A stretch of DNA of 25,679 bases from Cellvibrionales bacterium UBA5860 (GTDB lineage Bacteria > Pseudomonadota > Gammaproteobacteria > Pseudomonadales > Porticoccaceae). Position numbers and translations under genes: made by a program. The stretch covers positions 20,212 through 45,890 of the forward strand of contig DJFY01000055.1 in the NCBI GenBank assembly GCA_002431545.1, read 5' to 3'. The notes under the pieces were generated by a model. The model did no database searches. It was not told the DNA's origin and was given only the letters and a program-made list of their open reading frames with translations. Shown here one piece after another: positions 14,925-23,223 of the stretch (positions within the stretch are counted from its first letter, which is position 1; each line of letters starts with the position of its first letter).

Positions 14925-16424
14925 ATGTCCTTTCCAGAAACCGTGCCGCTTTATATCGATGGCGAATGGGTACAAAGCACCAGCACCACGCTGAGCCCGG
15001 TGGTGAACCCCGCAACCCAGGAGGTGCTGTCCCAGGTGCCCGCCGCCACCGATGAGGAAATGGAGCGCGCCATCGCCTCGGCCAAGGCCACCTTTCAGAC
15101 CTGGAAGGAAGTGCCCACCCCTCAGCGGGCGCGCATCATGCTGCGCTACCAGCATCTGCTAAAAGAACACCACGACGAGCTGGCCGAGATTATCAGTCAG
15201 GAGCTCGGTAAAACCTTTGAAGATGCCAAGGGCGATGTCTGGCGCGGCATTGAGGTGGTCGAGCACGCGGCCAATATCCCCAGCCTGATGATGGGCGAGA
15301 CCGTCGAGAACGTCGCCGGCGGCATCGACACCTATTCCTTTATTCAGCCCATCGGCGTGTGCATGGGTATTACGCCTTTTAACTTCCCGGCGATGATTCC
15401 GCTGTGGATGTTCCCGCTGGCCATCGCCTGCGGCAACACCTTTATCCTCAAACCCTCCGAGCGCGACCCGCTGACCCCGACCCGGCTGGTGGAATTGTTT
15501 GAAGAGGCCGGCGCGCCGAAGGGCGTACTGCAGGTGATTCATGGCGGCGCCCACCAGGTGGATTACCTGCTGGAGCACCCGGATATCTGCGCCGGTTCTT
15601 TCGTTGGCTCGGTGCCCGTGGGCAAGCATATCTACCGCAAAGGCACCGAAAACCTCAAGCGCATGCAGTGCATGACCGGCGCCAACAACCACATGGTGGT
15701 GATGCCCGATGCCAACAAGAGCCAGGTCATTAACAACATCATCGGCTCCGCCTTTGGCGCGGCGGGGCAGCGCTGCATGGCCATTCCCAATGTGATTCTG
15801 GTGGGCGAAGCCGCCCAATGGGCGCCGGAAATTGCCGAGGCCGCCAAAGCCATTCGCCCCGGCGTCTGGTCCGACAAGGGCGCGGCCTACGGCCCGCAAA
15901 CCAATTCCGCAGCCAAGGAAAAAATTATCGGCCTGATTGCTGGCGCCAAAGAAGAAGGCGCCACCTGCCTGCTCGATGGCAGCGACTGCGTGGTGGAGGG
16001 CTACCCGGACGGCAACTGGATCGGCCCCACCATCTTCACCGATGTCACCCGCGACATGAGTATCTACAAGGAGGAAGTCTTCGGCCCGGTGCTGTGCCTG
16101 CTGACCATGGATACGTTGGATGACGCGATTGCCGCGATTAACGAAGACTTCCGCGGCAATGGCACCTCTATCTTTACCGCCTCAGGCGGTGCGGCGCGCA
16201 AATACCAGCACGAAATTCTGGTGGGCCAGGTAGGCATCAACGTGCCTATTCCGGTGCCTCTGCCCTTTTTCTCTTTCACCGGCTGGCGCGGTTCCTTCCA
16301 TGGCGACCTGCATGCCTACGGCAAGCAGGCGGTGCGTTTTTATACCGAGACCAAAACCATCACCGCCCGCTGGTTTGAGGACGACGTCGCCACCGGGCCC
16401 AATATGTCGATTAACCTGAAATAA
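14925..16424 (+). CDS. mmsA: CoA-acylating methylmalonate-semialdehyde dehydrogenase
   Basis: This enzyme oxidises methylmalonate semialdehyde with NAD and CoA to propionyl-CoA and CO2 in valine breakdown. The 499-residue product is of family length and belongs to the aldehyde dehydrogenase fold. The nucleophile is C284 in GAAGQRCMAI, and GITPFNFPAMIPLWMFP (148-164) is a hallmark of this subfamily. At the position where other aldehyde dehydrogenases have the general-base glutamate, it has Asn (TGANNH), as expected of this CoA-dependent group. GAGG lies six bases before the ATG. First gene of the valine operon; the next gene begins 12 bp after its stop. Confidence 0.95.
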   Translation: MSFPETVPLYIDGEWVQSTSTTLSPVVNPATQEVLSQVPAATDEEMERAIASAKATFQTWKEVPTPQRARIMLRYQHLLKEHHDELAEIISQELGKTFEDAKGDVWRGIEVVEHAANIPSLMMGETVENVAGGIDTYSFIQPIGVCMGITPFNFPAMIPLWMFPLAIACGNTFILKPSERDPLTPTRLVELFEEAGAPKGVLQVIHGGAHQVDYLLEHPDICAGSFVGSVPVGKHIYRKGTENLKRMQCMTGANNHMVVMPDANKSQVINNIIGSAFGAAGQRCMAIPNVILVGEAAQWAPEIAEAAKAIRPGVWSDKGAAYGPQTNSAAKEKIIGLIAGAKEEGATCLLDGSDCVVEGYPDGNWIGPTIFTDVTRDMSIYKEEVFGPVLCLLTMDTLDDAIAAINEDFRGNGTSIFTASGGAARKYQHEILVGQVGINVPIPVPLPFFSFTGWRGSFHGDLHAYGKQAVRFYTETKTITARWFEDDVATGPNMSINLK

Positions 16425-16436
16425 GCGGGCGCGGCG

Positions 16437-17603
16437 ATGGACTTCAGTCTCAGCGAAGATCAACGCGCCTTTCAGGATGCCGCCCGCGCCTTTGCCGAAG
16501 GCGAGATGGCACCCCACGCCGCCCAGTGGGATGAAGAAAAAATCTTTCCCCGCGACACCATTACCGCGGCCGGCGCCATGGGTTTTTGCGGCATGTACAG
16601 CCCCGAAGCAGTGGGCGGTATGGGCATGTCGCGGCTCGACGCGACCCTGATTCTCGAAGAACTGGCCGCCGTCTGCCCTTCCACCGCCGCGTTTATTTCC
16701 ATCCACAACATGGCCACCTGGATGGCCTGTACCTGGGGCACGGAAACCTTACATAAGGACTATTGCGGCAAGCTGGTCACCGGCGAAAAACTGGCCTCCT
16801 ATTGCCTGACCGAGCCCAATGCCGGCAGTGATGCGGCTTCTATTAGCACCAGGGCCGTCCGCGATGGCGATGACTACCTGATCGACGGCGGCAAGTCCTT
16901 TATCAGCGGTGCTGGCAGTACCGACGTATTGGTACTGATGACCCGCACCGGCAGCACGGAATCCGGTGCCGCCGGCATCACCGCCTTTGCCGTACCCGCC
17001 AATTTACCCGGCATCAGCTACGGTAAAAACGAAAGCAAAATGGGCTGGAACAGCCAGCCCACCCGCACGATTACTTTTGAGAGCGTGCGCGTCCCGGCGA
17101 CTTACCGGCTGGGTGAAGAGGGCGAGGGTTTCAAAATCGCCATGAAAGGCCTCGACGGCGGGCGCATCAATATCGCCACCTGCTCGGTAGGCGCGGCCCA
17201 GGCCACCCTTAACCACGCCCAGCAGTACGTGCAGGAGCGCAAACAGTTCGGCAAACCGGTGGCCAGTTTTCAGGCTCTGCAGTTCAAACTGGCCGACATG
17301 GTCACCGAGCTGGTGGCGGCGCGGCAGATGGTGCGCCTGGCGGCCAGCAAGCTCGATGCCGACGATGCCGACAAAACCACTTATTGCGCGATGGCCAAGC
17401 GCCTGGCCACCGACATTGGCTTCCAGGTCTGTAACGAAGCCCTGCAATTGCACGGCGGTTATGGCTACCTGCGGGAATACCCCATCGAGCGCTTTCTGCG
17501 CGATAGCCGCGTGCACCAGATTCTTGAAGGCACCAACGAAATCATGCGCGTGATTGTTGCGCGTCGAATCCTTGAGGATGGCGCCACCGATCTCATCCGA
17601 TAA
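16437..17603 (+). CDS. Acyl-CoA dehydrogenase, probably isobutyryl-CoA dehydrogenase
   Basis: The 388-residue product is a soluble FAD-dependent acyl-CoA dehydrogenase of normal length. By operon position it should convert isobutyryl-CoA to methacrylyl-CoA, passing electrons to ETF. The N-terminal helical domain is followed by the FAD/acyl signature YCLTEPNAGSDAAS (about 121-134) and the C-terminal domain with LQLHGGYGYLREYPIERFLRD. The catalytic base is in ILEGTNEIMR, with E364 aligned to the base used by the isobutyryl/short-chain group. It sits between mmsA and an enoyl-CoA hydratase. Substrate is from context: 2-methylacyl or other short chains cannot be excluded. Confidence 0.9.
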   Translation: MDFSLSEDQRAFQDAARAFAEGEMAPHAAQWDEEKIFPRDTITAAGAMGFCGMYSPEAVGGMGMSRLDATLILEELAAVCPSTAAFISIHNMATWMACTWGTETLHKDYCGKLVTGEKLASYCLTEPNAGSDAASISTRAVRDGDDYLIDGGKSFISGAGSTDVLVLMTRTGSTESGAAGITAFAVPANLPGISYGKNESKMGWNSQPTRTITFESVRVPATYRLGEEGEGFKIAMKGLDGGRINIATCSVGAAQATLNHAQQYVQERKQFGKPVASFQALQFKLADMVTELVAARQMVRLAASKLDADDADKTTYCAMAKRLATDIGFQVCNEALQLHGGYGYLREYPIERFLRDSRVHQILEGTNEIMRVIVARRILEDGATDLIR

Positions 17604-17641
17604 CCGGCCCTAGTCCATACAGATAGATTTAAGGAGCAACC

Positions 17642-18418
17642 ATGAGCGAACTGTTAAAAGTCGAAAAACGCGGCCGCACCGCCATCCTCACCATGAATAA
17701 TCCACCGGCCAACACCTGGACGCCGGAAAGCCTGGCCTTTCTTGAGCAAACCATCGCCGAACTCAACGCCGATAAAGAAAATTTTTCCCTGATTCTGGCC
17801 AGTGAGAGCGAAAAGTTCTTCAGCGCCGGCGCCGAGCTAACCCGCTTTAACCACGACGACACCGGTGTCGCCTTCGACTTTATCAAAGCCTTTGGCACCG
17901 CCTTCGAAGCGCTGGCCAACTATGAAGGCGTGTCCTTTGCGGCGATCACCGGCTACGCCATGGGTGGCGGACTGGAGTGTGCGCTGGCCTGCGATATCCG
18001 CATCGCCGAGGAGCAGGCCCGCATGGCGCTGCCCGAGTGCACCGTCGGCCTGCTGCCCGGCGGCCTCGGCACCCAACACCTGCCCTGGCTGATCGGCGAG
18101 GGCTGGGCCAAGCGCATGATTCTGCTGGGCGAGCACGTCAAGGCCGAAAAGGCCGCCGAGATTGGCCTGATTCAGGAAGTGGTCCCCACCGGCCAGGCGC
18201 TGGAAAAAGCCCTGGAGCTGGCCGCCAAGGTCGAGGGCCAGAGCCCAACCTCCGTGCGCATCTGCAAGGCGTTGACCATGTCCTCCCGCGAGCGTCCCCT
18301 GAACAGCGGCATGAAGTTCGAGCGCGATGCCTTTATGGATCTGTGGGGCAGTCAGGATCAAAAAGAGGGCGTGGCCGCCTTTGTCGAAAAGCGTAAGCCC
18401 GAGTGGAAAAACGGCTAG
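17642..18418 (+). CDS. Enoyl-CoA hydratase of the valine pathway
   Basis: A crotonase-fold hydratase of 258 residues, probably hydrating methacrylyl-CoA to 3-hydroxyisobutyryl-CoA. Both catalytic glutamates of classic enoyl-CoA hydratases are present: E112 in GGGLECAL and E132 in LPECTVGLLPGGLGT; the oxyanion-hole segment is FSAGAEL (about 60-66). It has no isomerase or dehydrogenase fusion. AAGGAG lies before the ATG. Its partners on both sides, an acyl-CoA dehydrogenase and a 3-hydroxyisobutyryl-CoA hydrolase, fit the pathway, although side roles in other acyl-CoA breakdown are possible. Confidence 0.92.
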   Translation: MSELLKVEKRGRTAILTMNNPPANTWTPESLAFLEQTIAELNADKENFSLILASESEKFFSAGAELTRFNHDDTGVAFDFIKAFGTAFEALANYEGVSFAAITGYAMGGGLECALACDIRIAEEQARMALPECTVGLLPGGLGTQHLPWLIGEGWAKRMILLGEHVKAEKAAEIGLIQEVVPTGQALEKALELAAKVEGQSPTSVRICKALTMSSRERPLNSGMKFERDAFMDLWGSQDQKEGVAAFVEKRKPEWKNG

Positions 18419-18440
18419 AGTTAACGAGCAGGAGTCAGAC

Positions 18441-19559
18441 GTGTCAGAACCCGCGGTGCTGTTTAACGAAAAAGTCTGCAACGGCGGCAAAAAAATAGCG
18501 ATTGCGACACTAAACGCCGAAAAATCACTAAATTCCCTGAGCCTCGAGATGGTTGACCTGATCGCCGCGCAGGCCGATAAGTGGGAGCAGGACGACGACA
18601 TTATCGCGATACTCATCGATAGCGCCGGCGACCGCGCTTTTGCTGCCGGCGGTGATATTCGCATGCTCTACGAATCCATGGTTGAGAGCGGCGCCAGCTA
18701 CAACGCCTACGCCACCGATTTTTTCTCCCGCGAGTACCGGCTCGACTACCGCCTGCATAATTTCCCCAAACCGGTGATCACCTGGGGCAACGGTTTCGTC
18801 ATGGGCGGTGGCATGGGTGTATTTCAAGGCGGGGATTTTCGCATCGTGACCGAAAACACCCGCATCGCCATGCCCGAGATCGGTGTCGGATTGTTTCCGG
18901 ATGTCGGCGGCACCTGGTTTTTGAATCAGGCGCGGGGCAATACCGGCCTGTTTCTCGGCCTCACCGGCGCGCAGATCAATGCCAGCGACGCTATTTATAT
19001 CGGTTTGGCTGACGTATTTATTCCCCACGGCGAAAAAAACGCCATGCTCGACGCACTTGCCGCGAAGGACTGGAGCGAAAACGCCGGCGCCAATCGCGAA
19101 CAAATGGGCGAAATCCTCGCAAACTTGCAAGAACAGTATGTCGACCGCTTACCTGCTGAACAATTAAAGTCCCACGAACAATGGATCGAGGACGTATGTG
19201 CAGGAGACAATCTGGAAGCCATATCTGCTGCAATCTGCGCCTACAACGGTGACGACAAATGGCTGAACCGGGCGGTAGCCAGCCACAAAGCAGGATGCCC
19301 GGTGTCTATCTATCTCGCCTATGAATTAAACCGGCGGGGAAAAAACCTGGCGTTGGCCGACGTGTTTCGACTGGAACTGATCGCCGCTCTCAATTGTTCA
19401 AAATACGGTGTTTTTCAGGAAGGCGTACGCGCGCAAATTATCGAAAAAGACAACGCCCCGAAATTCCGCCCTCCGACATTGGCGGAACTGACCCCCGAAA
19501 TCCGCGAGCAATATCTCTCGCCGCCCTGGGATGGCGAGCACCCGCTGGCGGATTTATAA
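18441..19559 (+). CDS. 3-hydroxyisobutyryl-CoA hydrolase
   Basis: A crotonase-superfamily hydrolase of 372 residues that releases CoA from 3-hydroxyisobutyryl-CoA, a valine-specific step. Length is typical of the HIBCH subgroup and greater than that of plain hydratases. AAGGDIRMLYE (69-79), GFVMGGGMGVF (118-128) and MPEIGVGLFPDVGGTWFL (144-161) are its signatures; E146 and D154, eight apart, match the catalytic pair of human HIBCH (E169/D177). I start at GTG 18441 because AGGAG (18430-18434) is six bases before it; an in-frame ATG at 18327 lies inside the previous gene. The start codon is 22 bp after the hydratase stop. Confidence 0.93.
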   Translation: MSEPAVLFNEKVCNGGKKIAIATLNAEKSLNSLSLEMVDLIAAQADKWEQDDDIIAILIDSAGDRAFAAGGDIRMLYESMVESGASYNAYATDFFSREYRLDYRLHNFPKPVITWGNGFVMGGGMGVFQGGDFRIVTENTRIAMPEIGVGLFPDVGGTWFLNQARGNTGLFLGLTGAQINASDAIYIGLADVFIPHGEKNAMLDALAAKDWSENAGANREQMGEILANLQEQYVDRLPAEQLKSHEQWIEDVCAGDNLEAISAAICAYNGDDKWLNRAVASHKAGCPVSIYLAYELNRRGKNLALADVFRLELIAALNCSKYGVFQEGVRAQIIEKDNAPKFRPPTLAELTPEIREQYLSPPWDGEHPLADL

Positions 19560-19570
19560 ATGGCTGCCTA

Positions 19571-19918
19571 ATGGTCTCTGCTCCGCAGCAACCGCCTTGG
19601 TCACCCTTAACCAAGAGCGCATTGTGCTGTCTTGTGGCCAGCCTTTTCGTCGTACCTGTGTGGATGGCGGGCTCTAATTATTACGGTTTTCTGGCGCGTA
19701 TCTGGCAGTTCGTCGGTATCGAATCTATCTTACTTTTCGCGGTTGGCGCTCTGGCAATCGGGACTTGGCATTTTATGCAGGCCGTCTGGCGCATCGGGAT
19801 GGTAAAAATCAAACGAATACAAACAGGCGCTGCCGGAGTTTTTCTCCTCTTAGCCTGGCTGGACTGGGGCTTGATCTCTACTTTAGTCTATTTAAAGAAG
19901 GGTATAGGTCTGGATTAA
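19571..19918 (+). CDS. Small three-helix membrane protein of unknown function
   Basis: I do not recognise this 115-residue protein. It shows three hydrophobic segments (about 18-35, 43-68 and 86-110) separated by short basic loops (RIGMVKIKR), with two adjacent cysteines (CC) in the first helix. It starts 11 bp after the hydrolase stop and ends 56 bp before the dehydrogenase, so it is cotranscribed with the valine enzymes. The ribosome site is weak, which suggests translational coupling. In-frame sequence upstream overlaps the hydrolase gene and is unlikely to be coding. A membrane role alongside branched-chain metabolism is possible but unproven. Confidence 0.6.
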   Translation: MVSAPQQPPWSPLTKSALCCLVASLFVVPVWMAGSNYYGFLARIWQFVGIESILLFAVGALAIGTWHFMQAVWRIGMVKIKRIQTGAAGVFLLLAWLDWGLISTLVYLKKGIGLD

Positions 19919-19974
19919 AGTTAATCCACTGGCGGCGGTAACGACAACAGCAATAAACAAACGGAGAGTGGGTG

Positions 19975-20874
19975 ATGGCAAAGAAAGTCGCATTTTTCGG
20001 ACTCGGCAATATGGGCGGCCCCATGGCTGCAAATCTGGTCAAGGCCGGCTTCTCGGTTTGCGCCTTTGATCTGGTGCCCGCCTCGGTGGAAAAGGCCGTC
20101 GCCGATGGCTGCACCGCCGCCAAAGACGAGGCCGAAGCGGTCAGCGGCGCCGACTTTGTGATCTCCATGCTGCCCAACGGCAAAATCGCCGAAAGCCTGT
20201 ATATCGATGGTGCGGCGCTGCTCGATAAAGTTGAATCAAAGGCCTTGCTGATCGACTGCTCCACCGTCGCCGCCGCCAGCTCCCGGCGAATTGGCGAAGC
20301 CGCGAAACAACGCAAACTGCGCGCTATCGACGCACCGGTCTCCGGCGGTGTTGCCGGGGCCGAGGCCGCCACCCTGGCCTTTATGTGTGGTGGCGAAGCC
20401 GACGATGTCGAGGCCGCGAAAGAAGTCCTTACTCACATGGGCGCCAATATCTTCCACGCCGGGCCAGCGGGCGCGGGCCAGGTCGCCAAGGCCTGCAACA
20501 ATATGCTGCTGGCTATCCACATGATTGGCACCGCCGAAGCCCTGCAACTGGGTGTCGACAACGGCCTCGACCCCAAAGCCCTGTCAGAAATCATGCTGAA
20601 AAGCTCCGGCTGCAACTGGTCGCTGGAAAAATACAACCCTTACCCTGGCGTCATGGACGGCGTGCCCGCCAGCCGCGACTACAGCGGCGGCTTTATGGTC
20701 AAACTCATGCAAAAAGACCTGGGCCTGGCGATGGAAGCCGCACTGGCCAGCCAATCTGCAACACCCATGGGTGGTCTTGCAGCCGCTTTGTACAACCTCC
20801 ATGCCGGGCAGGAAGACGGCAATCCCGATCTCGACTTTTCCAGTATTCAGCGGTTTTTTGGGGAACAGTCATAA
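19975..20874 (+). CDS. mmsB: 3-hydroxyisobutyrate dehydrogenase
   Basis: This NAD-dependent enzyme converts 3-hydroxyisobutyrate to methylmalonate semialdehyde, the substrate of MmsA encoded first in the operon. The 299-residue product has the beta-hydroxyacid dehydrogenase hallmarks: the Rossmann GLGNMGGPMAANL (9-21), the substrate motif DAPVSGGVAGAE (119-130), the catalytic lysine region GAGQVAKACNN with K172 and N176. Family length. I take the ATG at 19975, eight bases after GGAG, rather than a GTG one codon earlier. Last gene of the operon, followed by 147 bp before the WYL regulator. Confidence 0.94.
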   Translation: MAKKVAFFGLGNMGGPMAANLVKAGFSVCAFDLVPASVEKAVADGCTAAKDEAEAVSGADFVISMLPNGKIAESLYIDGAALLDKVESKALLIDCSTVAAASSRRIGEAAKQRKLRAIDAPVSGGVAGAEAATLAFMCGGEADDVEAAKEVLTHMGANIFHAGPAGAGQVAKACNNMLLAIHMIGTAEALQLGVDNGLDPKALSEIMLKSSGCNWSLEKYNPYPGVMDGVPASRDYSGGFMVKLMQKDLGLAMEAALASQSATPMGGLAAALYNLHAGQEDGNPDLDFSSIQRFFGEQS

Positions 20875-20937
20875 GCAGCCAGGCCCAGACTCGTCGCGAT
20901 AATGGCCAGAATCTGATATAAGGATTTCGTTATGTCG

Positions 20938-21004
20938 AAAACTATATGAGTTTTGGAGATAAAACGGGTAGACCTGACAACCTGCTTGCGGCAGTAGCGC
21001 AGGT
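20938..21004. promoter_or_regulatory. Inverted repeats ahead of the WYL gene, possible operators
   Basis: AAAACT-atatg-AGTTTT (20938-20954) and ACCTGC...GCAGGT (20980-20985 with 20999-21004) lie in the 147-bp gap before the WYL-domain gene. WYL regulators of defence loci commonly bind inverted repeats in their own promoter. The inverted repeats are seen; binding is inferred. Confidence 0.35.
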
Positions 21005-21021
21005 AAAATTCGGGACAGAAC

Positions 21022-21990
21022 ATGGACAAGTTCGACCGCATCCTTTCACTGCACCGTATATTCAATAACCACCGCCGGGGGCTGAGCCTCGCCCAACTCT
21101 CCGAGCTGCTGGAGTGCTCCACCAAAACCGTCACCCGCGTTATCGAACGCATGCGCGACGAACTCAACGCGCCGATTGAATACATCCACGCCGAACACGG
21201 CTACCGTTACGCCGGCGACGAGCAGGACATGTTCGAGCTGCCCGGCCTTTGGCTGTCTGCCGGAGAGTTGCAATCCATGGTGCTGCTGCTTGGAATGCTC
21301 GAAAACCTCGGCAACAGTCTATTGGCCCGGGAACTCAAAGCCGTGGATCAACTCCTGGCAAAAAATCTCAGTGCCCGTGGCCTCAGCGCCGGAGACCTGG
21401 CCAAACGTATTAAAGTACTGCCTCTGGCCCATAGCGAAATCGACTCAAACACCTTTCTGCGCGTCGGCGAGGCCCTGCTGGGGCGCCGCCAACTCCGCCT
21501 CGATTACAGTGACTACGCCGGTAAGCGATCCGCACGGACCCTCAGCGCTCAAACCCTCGTTTACTACCGGGACAACTGGTACCTCGATGCCTGGTGCCAC
21601 CACCGCGACGCCTTGCGCATCTTCGCGCTGGCTCGTATCGAAAATGCCGAGTTGCTGTCAGAACCGGCGAAGGAAATAAGCGGCTCCCAACTGGCCGACC
21701 ATTTCACCGCCGGCTACGGCATCTTCGCCGGAAGCGCTAATAAAAAGGCTCACCTGCGTTTTCTGCCTCCCGTAGCGTTGGAGATCTCCCGTCAACGCTG
21801 GCACCCCGAGCAACAGACCCGATGGCAAGGTAAAGATTACTACCTGTCCTTCCCCTACAGCGACGAGCGCGAACTGCTCCGCGACATCCTCCGCCACCTG
21901 CCCTATGTCGAAGTGCTTAAGCCCGCCAGCCTGCGCAAAGCCGTGCAACAGCGCTTGCAGGCGTCACTTTTACTGTACAAACCGACATGA
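21022..21990 (+). CDS. WYL-domain transcriptional regulator upstream of cas genes
   Basis: The 322-residue protein has an N-terminal winged HTH (about 1-63; LSLAQLSELLECSTKTVTRVIERMRDEL is the helix-turn-helix) and a central WYL domain (about 140-215) with the name-giving W186-Y187-L188 in DNWYLDAWCHHRDALR, followed by a WCX-like C-terminal extension. WYL domains bind nucleic acid or nucleotide ligands and regulate many phage-defence and CRISPR loci. It is transcribed toward cas1, which starts 255 bp downstream, so it may control the type I-F operon. A role in controlling the valine operon upstream is possible but less natural. Confidence 0.88.
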   Translation: MDKFDRILSLHRIFNNHRRGLSLAQLSELLECSTKTVTRVIERMRDELNAPIEYIHAEHGYRYAGDEQDMFELPGLWLSAGELQSMVLLLGMLENLGNSLLARELKAVDQLLAKNLSARGLSAGDLAKRIKVLPLAHSEIDSNTFLRVGEALLGRRQLRLDYSDYAGKRSARTLSAQTLVYYRDNWYLDAWCHHRDALRIFALARIENAELLSEPAKEISGSQLADHFTAGYGIFAGSANKKAHLRFLPPVALEISRQRWHPEQQTRWQGKDYYLSFPYSDERELLRDILRHLPYVEVLKPASLRKAVQQRLQASLLLYKPT

Positions 21991-22226
21991 CAGGTTTTGT
22001 CCATGGGTTGAGCTACAGTTGCAGTATCACCGCGTTGGAATTAGCGTGGTTTGGGAGGGAATTGGCGCCACTGCAGGTAAAACAGGCGGGGCTAGATCCT
22101 GAACCGGGGGCTGCCAAACTGAATTTGTCTACTCAACAGAATTATCTATTCCCTGCCATTGGGCCGCTTCGAAGTATCAGCGTGTATGAATGGAATACCA
22201 GCTTATCGGTACCAAAGGGTTTCTGA
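21987..22226 (+). CDS. Doubtful 79-codon frame between the WYL gene and cas1
   Basis: An ATG overlaps the WYL stop codon in an ATGA arrangement, and the frame stays open for 79 codons, ending 19 bp before the cas1 start. Coupled reinitiation is thus possible. The predicted product has no recognisable domain, an unremarkable composition and no ribosome site of its own. It may equally be the untranslated leader or promoter of the cas operon. Low confidence as a gene. Confidence 0.2.
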   Translation: MTGFVHGLSYSCSITALELAWFGRELAPLQVKQAGLDPEPGAAKLNLSTQQNYLFPAIGPLRSISVYEWNTSLSVPKGF

Positions 22227-22245
22227 AAACATAAGAATTGAGACT

Positions 22246-23223
22246 ATGGAAGACATACCCGCTTCTGCCCTGAAAACTATCATTCATTCAAAAAGGGCCA
22301 ATATTTATTACCTGGAGCACTGCCGGGTCTTGGTCAATGGTGGCCGGGTGGAGTATGTAACTGACCAGGGTCGGGAATCGCTTTACTGGAATATCCCGAT
22401 TGCTAACACCACCAGTATTTTGCTGGGTACCGGTACCTCTATCACGCAAGCAGCCATGCGCGAGCTGGCCAAAGCAGGTGTGCTGGTGGGGTTTTGTGGC
22501 GGCGGCGGGACACCCCTTTTCAACGCCAATGAAGTGGACATAGAGGTTGCCTGGTTCTCGCCGCAAAGCGAGTATCGTCCAACCGAATACCTGCAAGGCT
22601 GGGTGGGGTTCTGGTTCGATGAAGAAGCCCGCCTCAGCGCCGCGAAAACACTCCAGCAAAGCCGTATTCAGCGCATTGCTGCCCATTGGCTCAATAACCG
22701 CTCTCTGCAAGATGCAGGTTTTGTGGCCAATCCGTCTGAATTACAACCAGCGTTGGAGAATTCGCTCGCAAAGCTTAAAACGGCGACTAATACGCAGGAT
22801 CTCCTCACGGAGGAGGCCCGGTTGACCAAAGCCCTGTTCCGAATTGCCGTACATACGGTTGGGTACGGTGACTTCACCCGCGCCAAACGGGGTACAGGTA
22901 CAGATCCGGCGAACCGGTTTCTTGATCATGGCAATTATCTTGCCTACGGCCTCGGAGCGACAGCCACCTGGGTATTGGGGTTGCCTCACGGCCTGTCCGT
23001 GCTGCATGGCAAAACCCGGCGCGGCGGTCTCGTCTTCGATGTGGCCGACCTGGTTAAGGATGCAGTGATATTGCCCCAGGCTTTCGTTTCTGCAATGGCC
23101 GGACATGAGGAACAGGAATTCCGCAGAGCCTGTATCGAGGCCCTGACCCAAACCGAGTCACTTGATTTCATGATCGATAAGCTTAAGGAAATTGCCATCA
23201 CTACCATGAGTGAACCAGGGTGA
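22246..23223 (+). CDS. cas1: CRISPR-associated integrase Cas1, subtype I-F
   Basis: Cas1 forms the spacer-integration complex with the Cas2-3 fusion in type I-F systems. The 325-residue protein reads like the Pseudomonas aeruginosa enzyme throughout (HSKRANIYYLEHCRVLVNG near the N-terminus, GTGTSITQAAMRELAKAGVL in the middle). Active-site residues fall at the expected positions: E190 (LTEEARL), H254 (SVLHGK), D265 and D268 (GLVFDVADL), so it should be catalytically competent. I take the ATG at 22246, where homology begins, although an ATG at 22159 would add 29 unrelated residues. Its stop overlaps the GTG of cas3 by four bases (GTGA). First cas gene of the operon. Confidence 0.96.
   Translation: MEDIPASALKTIIHSKRANIYYLEHCRVLVNGGRVEYVTDQGRESLYWNIPIANTTSILLGTGTSITQAAMRELAKAGVLVGFCGGGGTPLFNANEVDIEVAWFSPQSEYRPTEYLQGWVGFWFDEEARLSAAKTLQQSRIQRIAAHWLNNRSLQDAGFVANPSELQPALENSLAKLKTATNTQDLLTEEARLTKALFRIAVHTVGYGDFTRAKRGTGTDPANRFLDHGNYLAYGLGATATWVLGLPHGLSVLHGKTRRGGLVFDVADLVKDAVILPQAFVSAMAGHEEQEFRRACIEALTQTESLDFMIDKLKEIAITTMSEPG

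Noticed and set aside
15159..15899. Long antisense frame inside mmsA
   Set aside because: A shadow of a strongly conserved gene in GC-rich DNA, with no domain of its own.
17837..18664. 275-codon antisense frame across the hydratase/hydrolase junction
   Set aside because: Both sense genes have intact catalytic motifs; the antisense product is low-complexity.
21990..22245. CRISPR array or leader between the WYL gene and cas1
   Set aside because: No 28-bp I-F type repeat, nor any regularly spaced direct repeat, is present.
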